Source of the DNA: Vibrio sp. 16 | GTDB lineage: Bacteria > Pseudomonadota > Gammaproteobacteria > Enterobacterales > Vibrionaceae | Length of the DNA: 64,000 nt | Assembly: GCF_963681195.1 (NCBI RefSeq) | Contig: NZ_OY808997.1 | Coordinates: forward strand, 1,550,001 to 1,614,000 | Direction of reading: 5' to 3' | Shown here: piece after piece, positions 10,052-18,023 of the stretch | Layout of the letters: each line of letters starts with the position of its first letter | Numbering within the stretch: the first letter of the stretch is position 1 | The notes under the pieces: generated by a model | What the model was told of the DNA's origin: nothing | Databases searched by the model: none | What the model saw: the letters and a program-made list of their open reading frames with translations, nothing else | Translations under genes and position numbers: made by a program

Positions 10052-10687
10052 TTAAGATGCTTTAATGGAGTCAGGCGTTACTTCACCGAATGGTTTCCAG
10101 TTAAGGTAGCTTTCATCAGCAATACGCAGCATGGGGACATCTTCGAAGGTATCGCCATAAGCGAAGACCTTAGTGTAAGCGGAAACATCCACACGACTTG
10201 CTAGCAGCCGAACTTTGTTCTCGCGACTGCAGTCACCACCTTGGTAGCGACCAGTGAATCGACCATTGCGTCTAGTGAGCTCACTACACACCAACTTGAT
10301 ACCTTGATTTTCAGTCCAGATACTCAAATACGGGTTCACGCCTGCCGACACAACAAAAACATCATCGCCACGTTCTAAATGCCAATCGATACGCGTTTGA
10401 GCAATTTCTCTGATCACGCTTGGTAAATATTGTTGGGTAAACCGTTTTGCAAGGCACTCTACCTCGTCTACATCACGTCGACAAAAAGCGAGAAATGAGA
10501 GTACAGGTCGCAAACGGCTGGCGGGCAACACTCCACATCGATATAAAGCAATCGCAGGCCATATGAAAGATAACCCAATAACAAGCCGTGGCTTAGGTGT
10601 GGCAAAATATAGAAATTTTGAATAGGTATCTTCGCTGGTGATGGTGCCATCAAAATCAAAGAGGGCTAAATTTCGCATCGTGCTCAT
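10052..10687 (-). CDS. HAD-superfamily phosphatase (subfamily IB, SerB-like)
   Basis: Cytoplasmic hydrolase of 211 residues. It has motif I FDFDGTIT with the nucleophile Asp and acid/base Asp near residues 10-12, motif II in VVSAGVNPYL, and motif III/IV in YGDTFEDVPML. The alpha-helical cap after motif I is that of phosphoserine-phosphatase-like IB enzymes. ATG at 10687 (MSTMRNL) is chosen. A longer reading frame runs upstream through the tRNA-Arg gene and its terminator, so it cannot be coding there. The substrate is unknown. Confidence 0.88.
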   Translation of the reverse strand: MSTMRNLALFDFDGTITSEDTYSKFLYFATPKPRLVIGLSFIWPAIALYRCGVLPASRLRPVLSFLAFCRRDVDEVECLAKRFTQQYLPSVIREIAQTRIDWHLERGDDVFVVSAGVNPYLSIWTENQGIKLVCSELTRRNGRFTGRYQGGDCSRENKVRLLASRVDVSAYTKVFAYGDTFEDVPMLRIADESYLNWKPFGEVTPDSIKAS

Positions 10688-10750
10688 ACATTTCTTCTTT
10701 ACGATAAAAGCATCTCTAGCCAAAGCATAAAACATTGCTTCCAAAACGCG

Positions 10751-10785
10751 AAAGCCCCGACAACTCATTGAGCTATCGGGGCTTT
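10751..10785 (-). terminator. Terminator after tRNA-Arg
   Basis: A 10-bp stem AAAGCCCCGA/TCGGGGCTTT lies just downstream of the tRNA on its strand, before the phosphatase start. The T-tract is short. Confidence 0.7.
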
Positions 10786-10794
10786 TCGAATAAA

Positions 10795-10871
10795 TGGCAC
10801 GCCCTATAGGATTCGAACCTATGACCACATCCTTAGAAGGGACGTGCTCTATCCAGCTGAGCTAAGGGCGC
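10795..10871 (-). tRNA. tRNA-Arg (anticodon TCT)
   Basis: 77-nt tRNA with encoded CCA. The acceptor GCGCCCT pairs with AGGGCGT; the anticodon loop CTTCTAA reads TCT and the T-loop is GGTTCGAATCC. It resembles E. coli argU. A TATAAT promoter lies directly upstream. Confidence 0.97.
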
Positions 10872-10884
10872 GCTACAGGGGAGG

Positions 10885-10912
10885 ATTATACGAGTTCAAA
10901 CGCTTAAATCAA
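10885..10912 (-). promoter_or_regulatory. Promoter of tRNA-Arg
   Basis: On the minus strand, -35 TTGATT (10907-10912), 16-bp spacer and perfect -10 TATAAT (10885-10890), 13 bp before the tRNA 5' end. Confidence 0.8.
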
Positions 10913-10986
10913 CGGGTTTTCATAACATTCTGATCTGAATGCCTAAAAAAAGGTCATCAAATCAATAAGCGCTCAAAAACACCTCA

Positions 10987-11002
10987 AAGCAAACGTTTGC
11001 GT
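10987..11002 (+). promoter_or_regulatory. PurR operator (PUR box) upstream of folD
   Basis: AAGCAAACGTTTGCGT differs from the PUR box ACGCAAACGTTTGCGT at one base. It lies about 70 bp before the folD start, which fits purine/one-carbon repression by PurR. Confidence 0.8.
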
Positions 11003-11073
11003 ATGGATGTTAAACTGAATTTCTGCGACAATGCTGCGCCAATAATTTGCCTTATCAATTCAAAAGGAAAGTC

Positions 11074-11934
11074 ATGACTGCTCAAAATATAGATGGAACT
11101 CTCATTTCCCAAACTGTTCGATCCGAAGTTGCAGCACGCGTAAAAGCTCGTATCGAGAACGGTTTGCGCGCCCCAGGTCTTGCTGTGGTACTCGTGGGTG
11201 AAGATCCCGCTTCTCAGGTCTATGTCGGTAGCAAACGTCGTGCTTGTGAAGAAGTTGGCTTCGTATCCAAGTCTTTTGACCTTCCTGCAACCACATCGGA
11301 AGAAGAGTTGCTTGCGCTAATTGATGAACTGAACAAAGACTCTGAGATTGACGGTATTTTGGTTCAACTGCCCCTTCCGGCAGGCATTGATACAACGCAT
11401 GTTCTTGAGCGCATTGCGCCTGAAAAAGACGTGGACGGTTTCCACCCTTATAACGTAGGGCGATTGGCACAACGCATTCCAAAACTTCGTTCTTGCACAC
11501 CAAAAGGCATCATTACGCTACTTGACCGTTACAACATTGAACTGCGCGGCAAGCACGCTGTTGTGGTCGGCGCTTCAAACATCGTGGGTCGTCCTATGAC
11601 GCTTGAACTCCTGCTAGCAGGCTGTACCACTACGACTTGTCACCGTTTTACCAAAGACTTAGAAGGCCATGTTCGCCAAGCAGACGTTGTTGTGGTTGCT
11701 GTTGGTAAACCGAACTTTATCCCCGGTGATTGGATTAAAAAAGGCGCGGTCGTGGTCGATGTGGGTATCAACCGTTTGGAGTCAGGAAAGTTGGTAGGCG
11801 ATGTGGAGTATGACAAAGCCCGTGAAAAAGCGAGTTTCATTACCCCTGTTCCTGGTGGCGTTGGCCCGATGACAGTAGCAAGCCTTATCGAAAACACCAT
11901 GATTGCCTGTGAGCAGTTCCACACTAAGAAGTAA
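11074..11934 (+). CDS. folD: FolD, methylenetetrahydrofolate dehydrogenase/cyclohydrolase
   Basis: Bifunctional cytosolic enzyme that oxidises 5,10-methylene-THF with NADP and hydrolyses the methenyl product to 10-formyl-THF for purine and fMet synthesis. The 286-residue length is typical. Motifs seen are [14 protein letters not shown] with the catalytic Lys, [10 protein letters not shown], the [14 protein letters not shown] block, the nucleotide-binding GASNIVGRP and [15 protein letters not shown] at 11074 follows AAGGAAA; an upstream TTG in the same frame is rejected. The upstream PUR box suggests PurR control together with purine genes. It ends at a 17-bp hairpin. Confidence 0.98.
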   Translation: MTAQNIDGTLISQTVRSEVAARVKARIENGLRAPGLAVVLVGEDPASQVYVGSKRRACEEVGFVSKSFDLPATTSEEELLALIDELNKDSEIDGILVQLPLPAGIDTTHVLERIAPEKDVDGFHPYNVGRLAQRIPKLRSCTPKGIITLLDRYNIELRGKHAVVVGASNIVGRPMTLELLLAGCTTTTCHRFTKDLEGHVRQADVVVVAVGKPNFIPGDWIKKGAVVVDVGINRLESGKLVGDVEYDKAREKASFITPVPGGVGPMTVASLIENTMIACEQFHTKK

Positions 11935-11951
11935 CGACTCTTAAGAAACCA

Positions 11952-11989
11952 AAAAAGGGGTTGATGTGGTAGCACATCAACCCCTTTTT
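11952..11989 (+). terminator. folD terminator
   Basis: 17-bp perfect stem (11952-11968 with 11973-11989), loop GTAG, ending in five T residues. It is symmetric enough to also serve the convergent nupC transcript. Confidence 0.9.
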
Positions 11990-12043
11990 AATGTTTACTT
12001 AATTCGTGGTGCTTAGAGCATTGGTAAATACTGTTCGCAATGC

Positions 12044-13243
12044 TTATAGGCTCAAGATAACGCCCGCAATCGACGCACTCATTAAGTTCGCCATCACACC
12101 TGCGGCAATCGCTCGAAAGCCGAATTTAGAAATAAACGGGCGCTTTTCAGGAACAACACTACCTAAACCGCCAATCAACATTGCCATCGTTGAAATATTG
12201 GCAAATCCACATAAAGCAAAAGTGACAATTGCTTGTGAATGCTCACTCAGTTGGGCCTTAACGTCCATTAACTGAATAAATGCAACAAACTCGTTAACCA
12301 CGATTTTGTTACCAATCAAAGAGCCTGCGGTAATCGCTTCATTCCAAGGAACGCCAAGCAGCCACGCGACAGGAGCAAACAGATACCCCAAGATTAGCTC
12401 AAAGCTGAGATCCATTCCCATCAGGCTACCAACCCAACCGAGCATACCGTTTAGCATGGCAATCACACTAACAAACGCCAGTAAGGTTGCACCAACCGCA
12501 ACGGCGATACGTAAACCCGCCATCGCGCCGTCTGCCATCGCCTCAACCACATTGGTCGCGCGTGGCATTTCGACATTGTTCATGTCTATTTCTGCGTCTG
12601 CGGTTTGTGTCTCTGGCACCATTATTTTCGCCATCAAAAGACCCGCAGGTGCTGACATAAATGCTGCTGCAATTAGGAAGTTAAGGTCAACACCGAGTGA
12701 TGCGTAGCCCACCAACGTACCACCAGCGACAGAAGCAAGACCACCAACCATCACAGCAAAAAACTGAGAGTCCGTCATGTGCTTTAAGTACGGCTTAACA
12801 ACAAGAGGCGCTTCAATCATGCCAACAAAAATGTTCGCCGTTGCTGAAAGTGATTCTGCACGACCGATTCCTAGTAACTTTTGGAGCCCACCACCGATCA
12901 AGTTGATCACTTTTGGCATTACTCCAATGTGGTATAAACCGGAAATCAACGCGGAAAAGAAAATGATGATGCCCAATACATTGATAGCGAAGGTAAAGCC
13001 ACCCGTTGCAAGGCCGCCAAATAAGAACGCTATACCTTCTTGGCCATAATTGATTAAGTTAGACACCGCGCCCGTCACGCTATTAAGTGCATCTTTTCCC
13101 GCAGGGACATACAAGACGAGCAATGCGAAAGAAACTTGAAGCGCAAACGCCAGCGATACCGTTTTAAGGTTGATACTTTTTCTGTTTGTAGAAAGTAGCC
13201 ATGCTAAAAACAAGATGGCTACGATACCAAGAATAGAATTCAT
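12044..13243 (-). CDS. NupC-family concentrative nucleoside transporter
   Basis: Inner-membrane cation/nucleoside symporter of 399 residues. It has the CNT-family layout: N-terminal helices, the gate region (ALISGLYHIG) and nucleoside-binding segments (FVGMIEAPLVVKPYL, FVAFIQL, ALCGFANISTMAMLIGGLG). Length matches E. coli NupC/NupX. It imports nucleosides; specificity and coupling ion cannot be read. A CRP-like site lies 60-75 bp upstream of the start and also contains a CytR-like TTTGCAT element, so cAMP-CRP/CytR control is likely, shared with udp (49346-50104). Confidence 0.95.
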   Translation of the reverse strand: MNSILGIVAILFLAWLLSTNRKSINLKTVSLAFALQVSFALLVLYVPAGKDALNSVTGAVSNLINYGQEGIAFLFGGLATGGFTFAINVLGIIIFFSALISGLYHIGVMPKVINLIGGGLQKLLGIGRAESLSATANIFVGMIEAPLVVKPYLKHMTDSQFFAVMVGGLASVAGGTLVGYASLGVDLNFLIAAAFMSAPAGLLMAKIMVPETQTADAEIDMNNVEMPRATNVVEAMADGAMAGLRIAVAVGATLLAFVSVIAMLNGMLGWVGSLMGMDLSFELILGYLFAPVAWLLGVPWNEAITAGSLIGNKIVVNEFVAFIQLMDVKAQLSEHSQAIVTFALCGFANISTMAMLIGGLGSVVPEKRPFISKFGFRAIAAGVMANLMSASIAGVILSL

Positions 13244-13301
13244 AAAAGATCCGACAAAATTGGGGGAACAAGATTGGCGTCGGATAATATTCGCTTAAAA
13301 A

Positions 13302-13317
13302 TGAGATGCAAATCACA
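13302..13317 (-). promoter_or_regulatory. CRP-like site upstream of nupC-type gene
   Basis: Reads TGTGATTTGCATCTCA on the minus strand, 9 of 10 conserved bases of TGTGA-N6-TCACA. It lies 59-74 bp before the start codon. Confidence 0.65.
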
Positions 13318-13464
13318 GTTGTTAATGGAGTGTACTTTCCATTGCGCAATTAATCACCATGGATATAACATGCTGTTTTTAATCAGTTTAAACGTTTGCT
13401 CTTGTTTATTATTTCCATTTAGAAAAGATGTTTCTGAAAACAGAAACAATATCGTGAGTCGCTT

Positions 13465-14412
13465 TCACGACTTGAACCCCTGCAAATACGGCGCTAATCG
13501 CTTATCCCAATGGCAAGGAGCACCGATTTTTTGTTTGATAAACTCGATCACCGCGGCGGTTTTGGTCGGCAAGTATCGACGACTAGGGTAGACGGCATAA
13601 AAAGGCATATCTTGGCTCGCTTGCCAATCAGGAAGAAGCTGTATCAGTTGCCCATTTTTGAACTCATCTCGTATTAGGTACGTCGCTAAGTAAGCAATTC
13701 CCCACCCTGCTACGGCCGCATCTCGAACCGCTTCAGCAAGGTCCACCGAGTAGTTGCCTGACACTTTTACATTCAGTTGCTCTTCCGGTTTCGAAAACGC
13801 CCAGCTTGTGTAGTCTCGCTCCCAACTGCGATAAATCAGACAATTGTGCTGCACAAGCTCATTTGGGTGATGAGGCGTACTATGCTTAACCAAGTAATCT
13901 GGTGATGCAGCTACGACGAATCGACTATCAGCTAACCTTTGCGCCACATAACCTTCAGGTAAGGTTTCGTTGTTGGTTATCCACAAATCCAGCCCTTCTT
14001 GGAGCATATCAACGCGATAGTCGAACAAATGCATCTCGACTTGCAGGTTCGGGTAACGAACTCTGAGATCGTCAATGGCGGGTAGAATATGAAGGGTGCC
14101 AAATGACTGCGACAAGCCAATTTTAATCAGCCCTGCCACTTCATCGCGTTGGCTTTCCACTTCTCGCTGCGCTTCTTCAATCGTTCGCACAACTTTTTGG
14201 CAATGGTGATAAAAATTTTCGCCTGCTTCCGTTGGAGTAAATGTTCGCGTAGTGCGTTGAACCAATTTAACACCGAGCGACTCTTCAAGCTGTGCCAACT
14301 GTTTACTCACATGAGAAACAGAAACACCCAGGCTGCGCGCCGCAGCGGTAAAATTTTTATGAGTGAGCAAGGCGGCAAACACCACCATCTGCATCGCGCG
14401 TTCTGATAACAC
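13465..14412 (-). CDS. LysR-family transcriptional regulator
   Basis: Regulator of 315 residues. An N-terminal winged helix-turn-helix (about 5-64, NFTAAARSLGVSVSHVSKQLAQLEESLG) is followed by the periplasmic-binding-like effector domain (about 90-295). The start is GTG with GGAG five bases before it. The overall pattern is that of the DsdC/PecT-like group with RTTRTFTPTEAG. No divergent target gene adjoins it: upstream is the transglycosylase gene on the same strand and downstream is nupC, also on the same strand. Effector and targets are unknown. Confidence 0.94.
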   Translation of the reverse strand: MLSERAMQMVVFAALLTHKNFTAAARSLGVSVSHVSKQLAQLEESLGVKLVQRTTRTFTPTEAGENFYHHCQKVVRTIEEAQREVESQRDEVAGLIKIGLSQSFGTLHILPAIDDLRVRYPNLQVEMHLFDYRVDMLQEGLDLWITNNETLPEGYVAQRLADSRFVVAASPDYLVKHSTPHHPNELVQHNCLIYRSWERDYTSWAFSKPEEQLNVKVSGNYSVDLAEAVRDAAVAGWGIAYLATYLIRDEFKNGQLIQLLPDWQASQDMPFYAVYPSRRYLPTKTAAVIEFIKQKIGAPCHWDKRLAPYLQGFKS

Positions 14413-14424
14413 AAAAACTCCAAA

Positions 14425-14451
14425 ACAAAAAAGGAGCTCCTATGAGCCCCT
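14425..14451 (-). terminator. Terminator of the ycgL-mltB operon
   Basis: On the minus strand, an AGGGGCTC stem, ATAG loop and GAGCTCCT are followed by a run of six T residues. It lies between the stop at 14460 and the LysR start at 14412. Confidence 0.8.
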
Positions 14452-14459
14452 CTCGATAA

Positions 14460-15431
14460 TTAAAGTACAATTCTATCGGCCAAATGGCTAACCGCTAGGG
14501 CGAAATAGTAAGAGCGATTCCACTTCATCAGCACATTGTAGTTATTATAAACAAGGTAGACTCGGCCGTTTGCGTCATCCGGGGCGATCAACCAAGCCTT
14601 AATATCGTCATCCAGTTTTGGTAATGGACGGCCATCGTAACGAGTCACGCCTAGCTTGCTCCACTCCTGAAGATATTTCCCTTTCTCTTCACTGCGACCT
14701 TGGATACTGGTATCAAAACCTTGGGGTAATTTGACCTGACGTCCCCAAGTATATTTATCGCCCCAGCCAGATTCGCTCAGATAATTCGCGGCAGATGCAA
14801 ACACATCCGCTTCGGTCTGCCAAATGTCTTTCTTACCATCACCGTTACCATCAGCGGCGAACGCTAAGAAGGAGCTTGGCATAAACTGACACTGCCCCAT
14901 CGCCCCAGCCCATGAGCCTTTAAAATCTTCAACTGGGATATGGCCTTCTTCAAGGATCTGCAGTGCCGCCATTGCTTCTTTACGGAAGAACGCTTCACGG
15001 CGGCCGTCATAAGCCATGGTGGATAACGCATCTATTACACTGTAATTGCCAGTGAAGCGGCCAAAATTGCTCTCTACTCCCCACAATGCGACGATAAATC
15101 GTGGCTGAACGCCATATTCATCACCAATACGGGAAAGAGTCTCGTAATGCTTTTCGTAGAGCTCTTTGGCTTGCTTAACTTTCCAATCTGGCACTGCCCG
15201 CGGAATGTACTCATCCAGCGTGAGCTTTTTCTCTGGCTGGTTGCGATCCGCTTTTACGGCGCGAGGCTTATAAGTTACATCTGAAAAAGCTGCAGAGATC
15301 ACCTGTTCAGAAATGCCGTGTTCTCTGGCTTCTTGTTTTAATCCATCAACGTATTGCTCAAAACTCTGCTCGTTTGCCCAAACAGAGCTGGCAATAGTGG
15401 CACCTAATACGACTGACAATAATTTCTTCAC
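14460..15431 (-). CDS. Lytic murein transglycosylase, MltB family
   Basis: Periplasmic peptidoglycan lyase (GH103, SLT_2 domain) of 323 residues. It has a signal peptide 1-21 (KKLLSVVLGATIASSVWA), the catalytic Glu in ALWGVESNFGRFTG, and the family blocks STMAYDGRREAFF and GSWAGAMGQCQFMPSSF. The start is GTG with an excellent AAGGAGG RBS; a longer in-frame extension upstream overlaps the ycgL gene and lacks a signal sequence at its front. There is no lipobox Cys, so unlike E. coli MltB it is probably soluble. It lies 37 bp downstream of ycgL, likely in the same operon. Confidence 0.92.
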   Translation of the reverse strand: MKKLLSVVLGATIASSVWANEQSFEQYVDGLKQEAREHGISEQVISAAFSDVTYKPRAVKADRNQPEKKLTLDEYIPRAVPDWKVKQAKELYEKHYETLSRIGDEYGVQPRFIVALWGVESNFGRFTGNYSVIDALSTMAYDGRREAFFRKEAMAALQILEEGHIPVEDFKGSWAGAMGQCQFMPSSFLAFAADGNGDGKKDIWQTEADVFASAANYLSESGWGDKYTWGRQVKLPQGFDTSIQGRSEEKGKYLQEWSKLGVTRYDGRPLPKLDDDIKAWLIAPDDANGRVYLVYNNYNVLMKWNRSYYFALAVSHLADRIVL

Positions 15432-15468
15432 ATTGCCCTCCTTGAGCAAGGTTTTGGCGTCCGTTTCG

Positions 15469-15759
15469 TTATTTTTCTTCGGACTGTTGACGCGCTTTTT
15501 TCTGCTCTTTGTATTCATCAAGCAAATTTTTCGGCGGTGGCGGAAGCTGAAGGAAAAAACCTTCTTCTTCAAGTGACTGTTTCACTTTATCGATATCGAC
15601 TGATGCCAGCTGGCGCCCGTCAAGTTTGATCACCATAACCATAATAGGTTTGCCAAACATCTGCATCAATGTGTCAGGAACTTGTGAAAAATCGTCCTTT
15701 TTAGGGATGTAGAGGTAAGCGCCTTCTTTTTTAGAACTTTTGTAAATTGCACAAAGCAT
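15469..15759 (-). CDS. ycgL: YcgL domain protein
   Basis: Small cytosolic protein of 96 residues, the usual size. It begins [18 protein letters not shown] and contains [18 protein letters not shown] and LPPPPKNLL, which are YcgL hallmarks. The function is unknown in all species; its place beside minCDE, divergent, is conserved in enterics. RBS AAGGCTCCCC before ATG. It is followed by the MltB-type gene on the same transcript. Confidence 0.93.
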   Translation of the reverse strand: MLCAIYKSSKKEGAYLYIPKKDDFSQVPDTLMQMFGKPIMVMVIKLDGRQLASVDIDKVKQSLEEEGFFLQLPPPPKNLLDEYKEQKKARQQSEEK

Positions 15760-15921
15760 GGGGAGCCTTTTGTCCGTTTCTATTCAATGAACGTCAGTGT
15801 TTCGCTATTTTTGAGAGCAAAACACTCAATTGAGCGCAAGATAACTTGCTGAGCTTATTGTGGGAATATAACATGACAACCCTAGTCTCAGGCAACGCCC
15901 TTACGAGGTTGTAAGTAAAAG

Positions 15922-16584
15922 ATGTCACATTCACCAGACCTAAAAGGCAGTAGCTTCACATTGTCCGTTTTACACCTTAGTGACAACGATGTGGAAAAAA
16001 CGGTCAAATTCCTCAATGAGAAAGTCGAGCAGGCACCGACTTTTTTTGCCAATGCCCCTGTGGTAATCAACATTGCTAAGGTGGAAGGCGATATTGACTT
16101 TCATGCACTGAAGCACGGAATTTCCGCAGCTGGTATGATTCCGGTTGGTGTTGCTGGCTGTAAAGACAAGCGAACGCAAAATCTCGCCAGTGAGGCGTCT
16201 TTTGCCATTATGTCTGCGAGTAAGTCGCCGAGCCAAGCGCCCGCTAAAATGGCGCCAACCAAAATTGTCCGCTCGCCGGTGCGATCTGGTCAACAAATTT
16301 ACGCAAAAGATAGTGATCTCGTGGTGCTTAATCATGTCAGCGAAGGTGCTGAGGTCATTGCAGATGGTTCCATTCACATTCACGGAACACTCCGTGGACG
16401 CGCAATCGCAGGAGCGAATGGCAACAAAGAAGCGGTCATCATCTGCAATAAGCTCAACGCTGAACTTATGTCTATCGCAGGTCATTATTGGTTGACAGAA
16501 CAATTTGCTGATGAATATTGGCAACAAAAGATCATGTTTAGTTTGGATGATGACTCGCTTCGATTCGAGTTGTTAACGATTTAA
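15922..16584 (+). CDS. minC: Septum-site inhibitor MinC
   Basis: Cell-division inhibitor that blocks FtsZ ring formation away from midcell. 220 residues: N-terminal FtsZ-inhibiting domain (about 1-105), a linker rich in Pro/Ala/Ser (105-120), and a C-terminal beta-helix dimer/MinD-binding domain with [15 protein letters not shown] and [11 protein letters not shown]. First gene of minCDE, with 19 bp to minD. Divergent from ycgL. Confidence 0.98.
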   Translation: MSHSPDLKGSSFTLSVLHLSDNDVEKTVKFLNEKVEQAPTFFANAPVVINIAKVEGDIDFHALKHGISAAGMIPVGVAGCKDKRTQNLASEASFAIMSASKSPSQAPAKMAPTKIVRSPVRSGQQIYAKDSDLVVLNHVSEGAEVIADGSIHIHGTLRGRAIAGANGNKEAVIICNKLNAELMSIAGHYWLTEQFADEYWQQKIMFSLDDDSLRFELLTI

Positions 16585-16603
16585 GATTTATAAGGAACAG
16601 ATA

Positions 16604-17416
16604 ATGGCACGCATTATTGTTGTAACGTCAGGTAAAGGTGGTGTAGGTAAGACCACATCAAGCGCTGCTATCGCTTCTGGCTTAGCGATGAAAGGAAAGA
16701 AAACCGCCGTAATCGATTTTGATATCGGCCTGCGCAACCTCGATTTAATCATGGGTTGCGAGCGTCGCGTCGTCTACGACTTTGTTAACGTCATCAACGG
16801 TGAAGCAACACTCAATCAAGCGATGATCAAAGATAAACGTTCTGAGAACCTATTTATTCTTCCAGCTTCGCAAACACGTGACAAAGACGCTCTAACTAAA
16901 GAGGGCGTGCGCCGCGTGCTTGATGAGCTTGACGAAATGGGCTTTGATTTTGTGATCTGTGATTCTCCTGCAGGTATCGAGCAAGGCGCTCTCATGGCGC
17001 TATACTTTGCAGATGAGGCGATCGTAACAACAAACCCTGAAGTCTCTTCTGTTCGCGACTCAGACCGCATTTTAGGTATTTTGGACTCTAAGTCACGCCG
17101 TGCTGAAGAAGGCCTTGAGCCGGTGAAACAACACTTATTGCTGACACGCTACAACCCTGCGCGCGTGACACAAGGTGAGATGCTCAGTGTTGAAGATGTT
17201 GAAGAGATTCTGCACATTGGTTTGCTAGGAGTTATCCCAGAGAGCCAAGCGGTTTTAAATGCGTCGAACAAAGGTGTACCTGTCATTTTTGATGAGCAAT
17301 CTGATGCGGGCATGGCTTACGACGACACAGTCGAGCGCCTGCTTGGCCAGCAAGTGGATTTCCGCTTCCTGACCGAACAGAAGAAAGGAATCTTTAAACG
17401 ACTATTTGGAGGCTAA
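16604..17416 (+). CDS. minD: Septum-site determining ATPase MinD
   Basis: Membrane-cycling ParA/MinD-family ATPase that recruits MinC and is displaced by MinE. 270 residues with the deviant Walker A GKGGVGKTT at residues 10-18, switch regions DFDIGLRNLDL and CDSPAGIEQGA, and the C-terminal amphipathic membrane-targeting helix (KKGIFKRLFGG). RBS AAGGAA. minE follows after 6 bp. Confidence 0.99.
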   Translation: MARIIVVTSGKGGVGKTTSSAAIASGLAMKGKKTAVIDFDIGLRNLDLIMGCERRVVYDFVNVINGEATLNQAMIKDKRSENLFILPASQTRDKDALTKEGVRRVLDELDEMGFDFVICDSPAGIEQGALMALYFADEAIVTTNPEVSSVRDSDRILGILDSKSRRAEEGLEPVKQHLLLTRYNPARVTQGEMLSVEDVEEILHIGLLGVIPESQAVLNASNKGVPVIFDEQSDAGMAYDDTVERLLGQQVDFRFLTEQKKGIFKRLFGG

Positions 17417-17422
17417 ATCGGC

Positions 17423-17686
17423 ATGTCATTACTTGAATTCTTCCGCCCGCAGAAAAAAAGCTCTGCGAACTTAGCCAAAGAACGTCTGCAAATTATTGTT
17501 GCAGAGCGTCGTAGTCAAGGTGACCCAGCGCCATCTTACTTACCACAACTAAAAGAAGACATTCTGAAAGTGATCGGCAAGTACGTTGCCGTAGACCCTT
17601 CCATGGTCGACCTTTCTTTTGAACATAAAGATGATGACATTTCAGTCCTTGAGCTGAATGTTAAGCTTCCTGAAGACGAAAAATAA
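17423..17686 (+). CDS. minE: Min-system topological specificity factor MinE
   Basis: 87-residue MinE. The N-terminal anti-MinCD helix ([21 protein letters not shown]) is followed by the dimerization domain ([17 protein letters not shown]). It stimulates MinD ATPase and so drives pole-to-pole oscillation. Last gene of the operon, ending at a hairpin 27 bp downstream. Confidence 0.99.
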   Translation: MSLLEFFRPQKKSSANLAKERLQIIVAERRSQGDPAPSYLPQLKEDILKVIGKYVAVDPSMVDLSFEHKDDDISVLELNVKLPEDEK

Positions 17687-17712
17687 CTCTTCTTTATAAG
17701 CAAATAACCACA

Positions 17713-17741
17713 AAAACCGACGAGAAAACGTCGGTTTTTTT
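17713..17741 (+). terminator. minCDE terminator
   Basis: Stem AAACCGACG/CGTCGGTTT with a six-base loop, followed by T residues. Confidence 0.9.
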
Positions 17742-17930
17742 CTACCTGTTCCTTCCCTCAGGTACCCATACTGACCAAACCCTGCACTCGCTAGTTTTGC
17801 ACGCGCAAGCGACTTAAAGACAGATCCCTAGCCACAGACCATGGTTCAATCACCATCCACTTCCTATTGCCGTTAGCTATTCTAAGTTCTTAGCCACTTT
17901 ATCGACAACAGCACCAAAATCACATGGCAC
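17742..17930. other. Intergenic spacer between the minE and adhE terminators
   Basis: Lies between the two convergent terminators. I see no ORF with a credible RBS, no repeat and no RNA fold here. Confidence 0.5.
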
Positions 17931-17962
17931 AAAAAAAGCCCCAGTCATTCGACTGGGGCTTT
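17931..17962 (-). terminator. adhE terminator
   Basis: 12-bp stem AAAGCCCCAGTC/GACTGGGGCTTT with a 4-nt loop; the minus strand ends in seven T residues. Confidence 0.92.
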
Positions 17963-18023
17963 ATCTTTTCCCGATAGATAAGTGTCGTGCTAGCGAAAAC
18001 TTATCTCATAACTAACGTCTTAC

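Noticed and set aside
10688-10828. N-terminal extension of the HAD phosphatase
   Set aside because: It runs through the tRNA-Arg 3' end and its terminator; the catalytic motif begins right after the internal ATG.
15432-15572. N-terminal extension of the MltB-type protein
   Set aside because: It overlaps ycgL; the GTG start has a strong RBS and is followed directly by a signal peptide.
15785-15822. Inverted repeat AGTGTTT/AAACACT between ycgL and minC
   Set aside because: Only 7-bp arms in AT-rich DNA; not enough to call.
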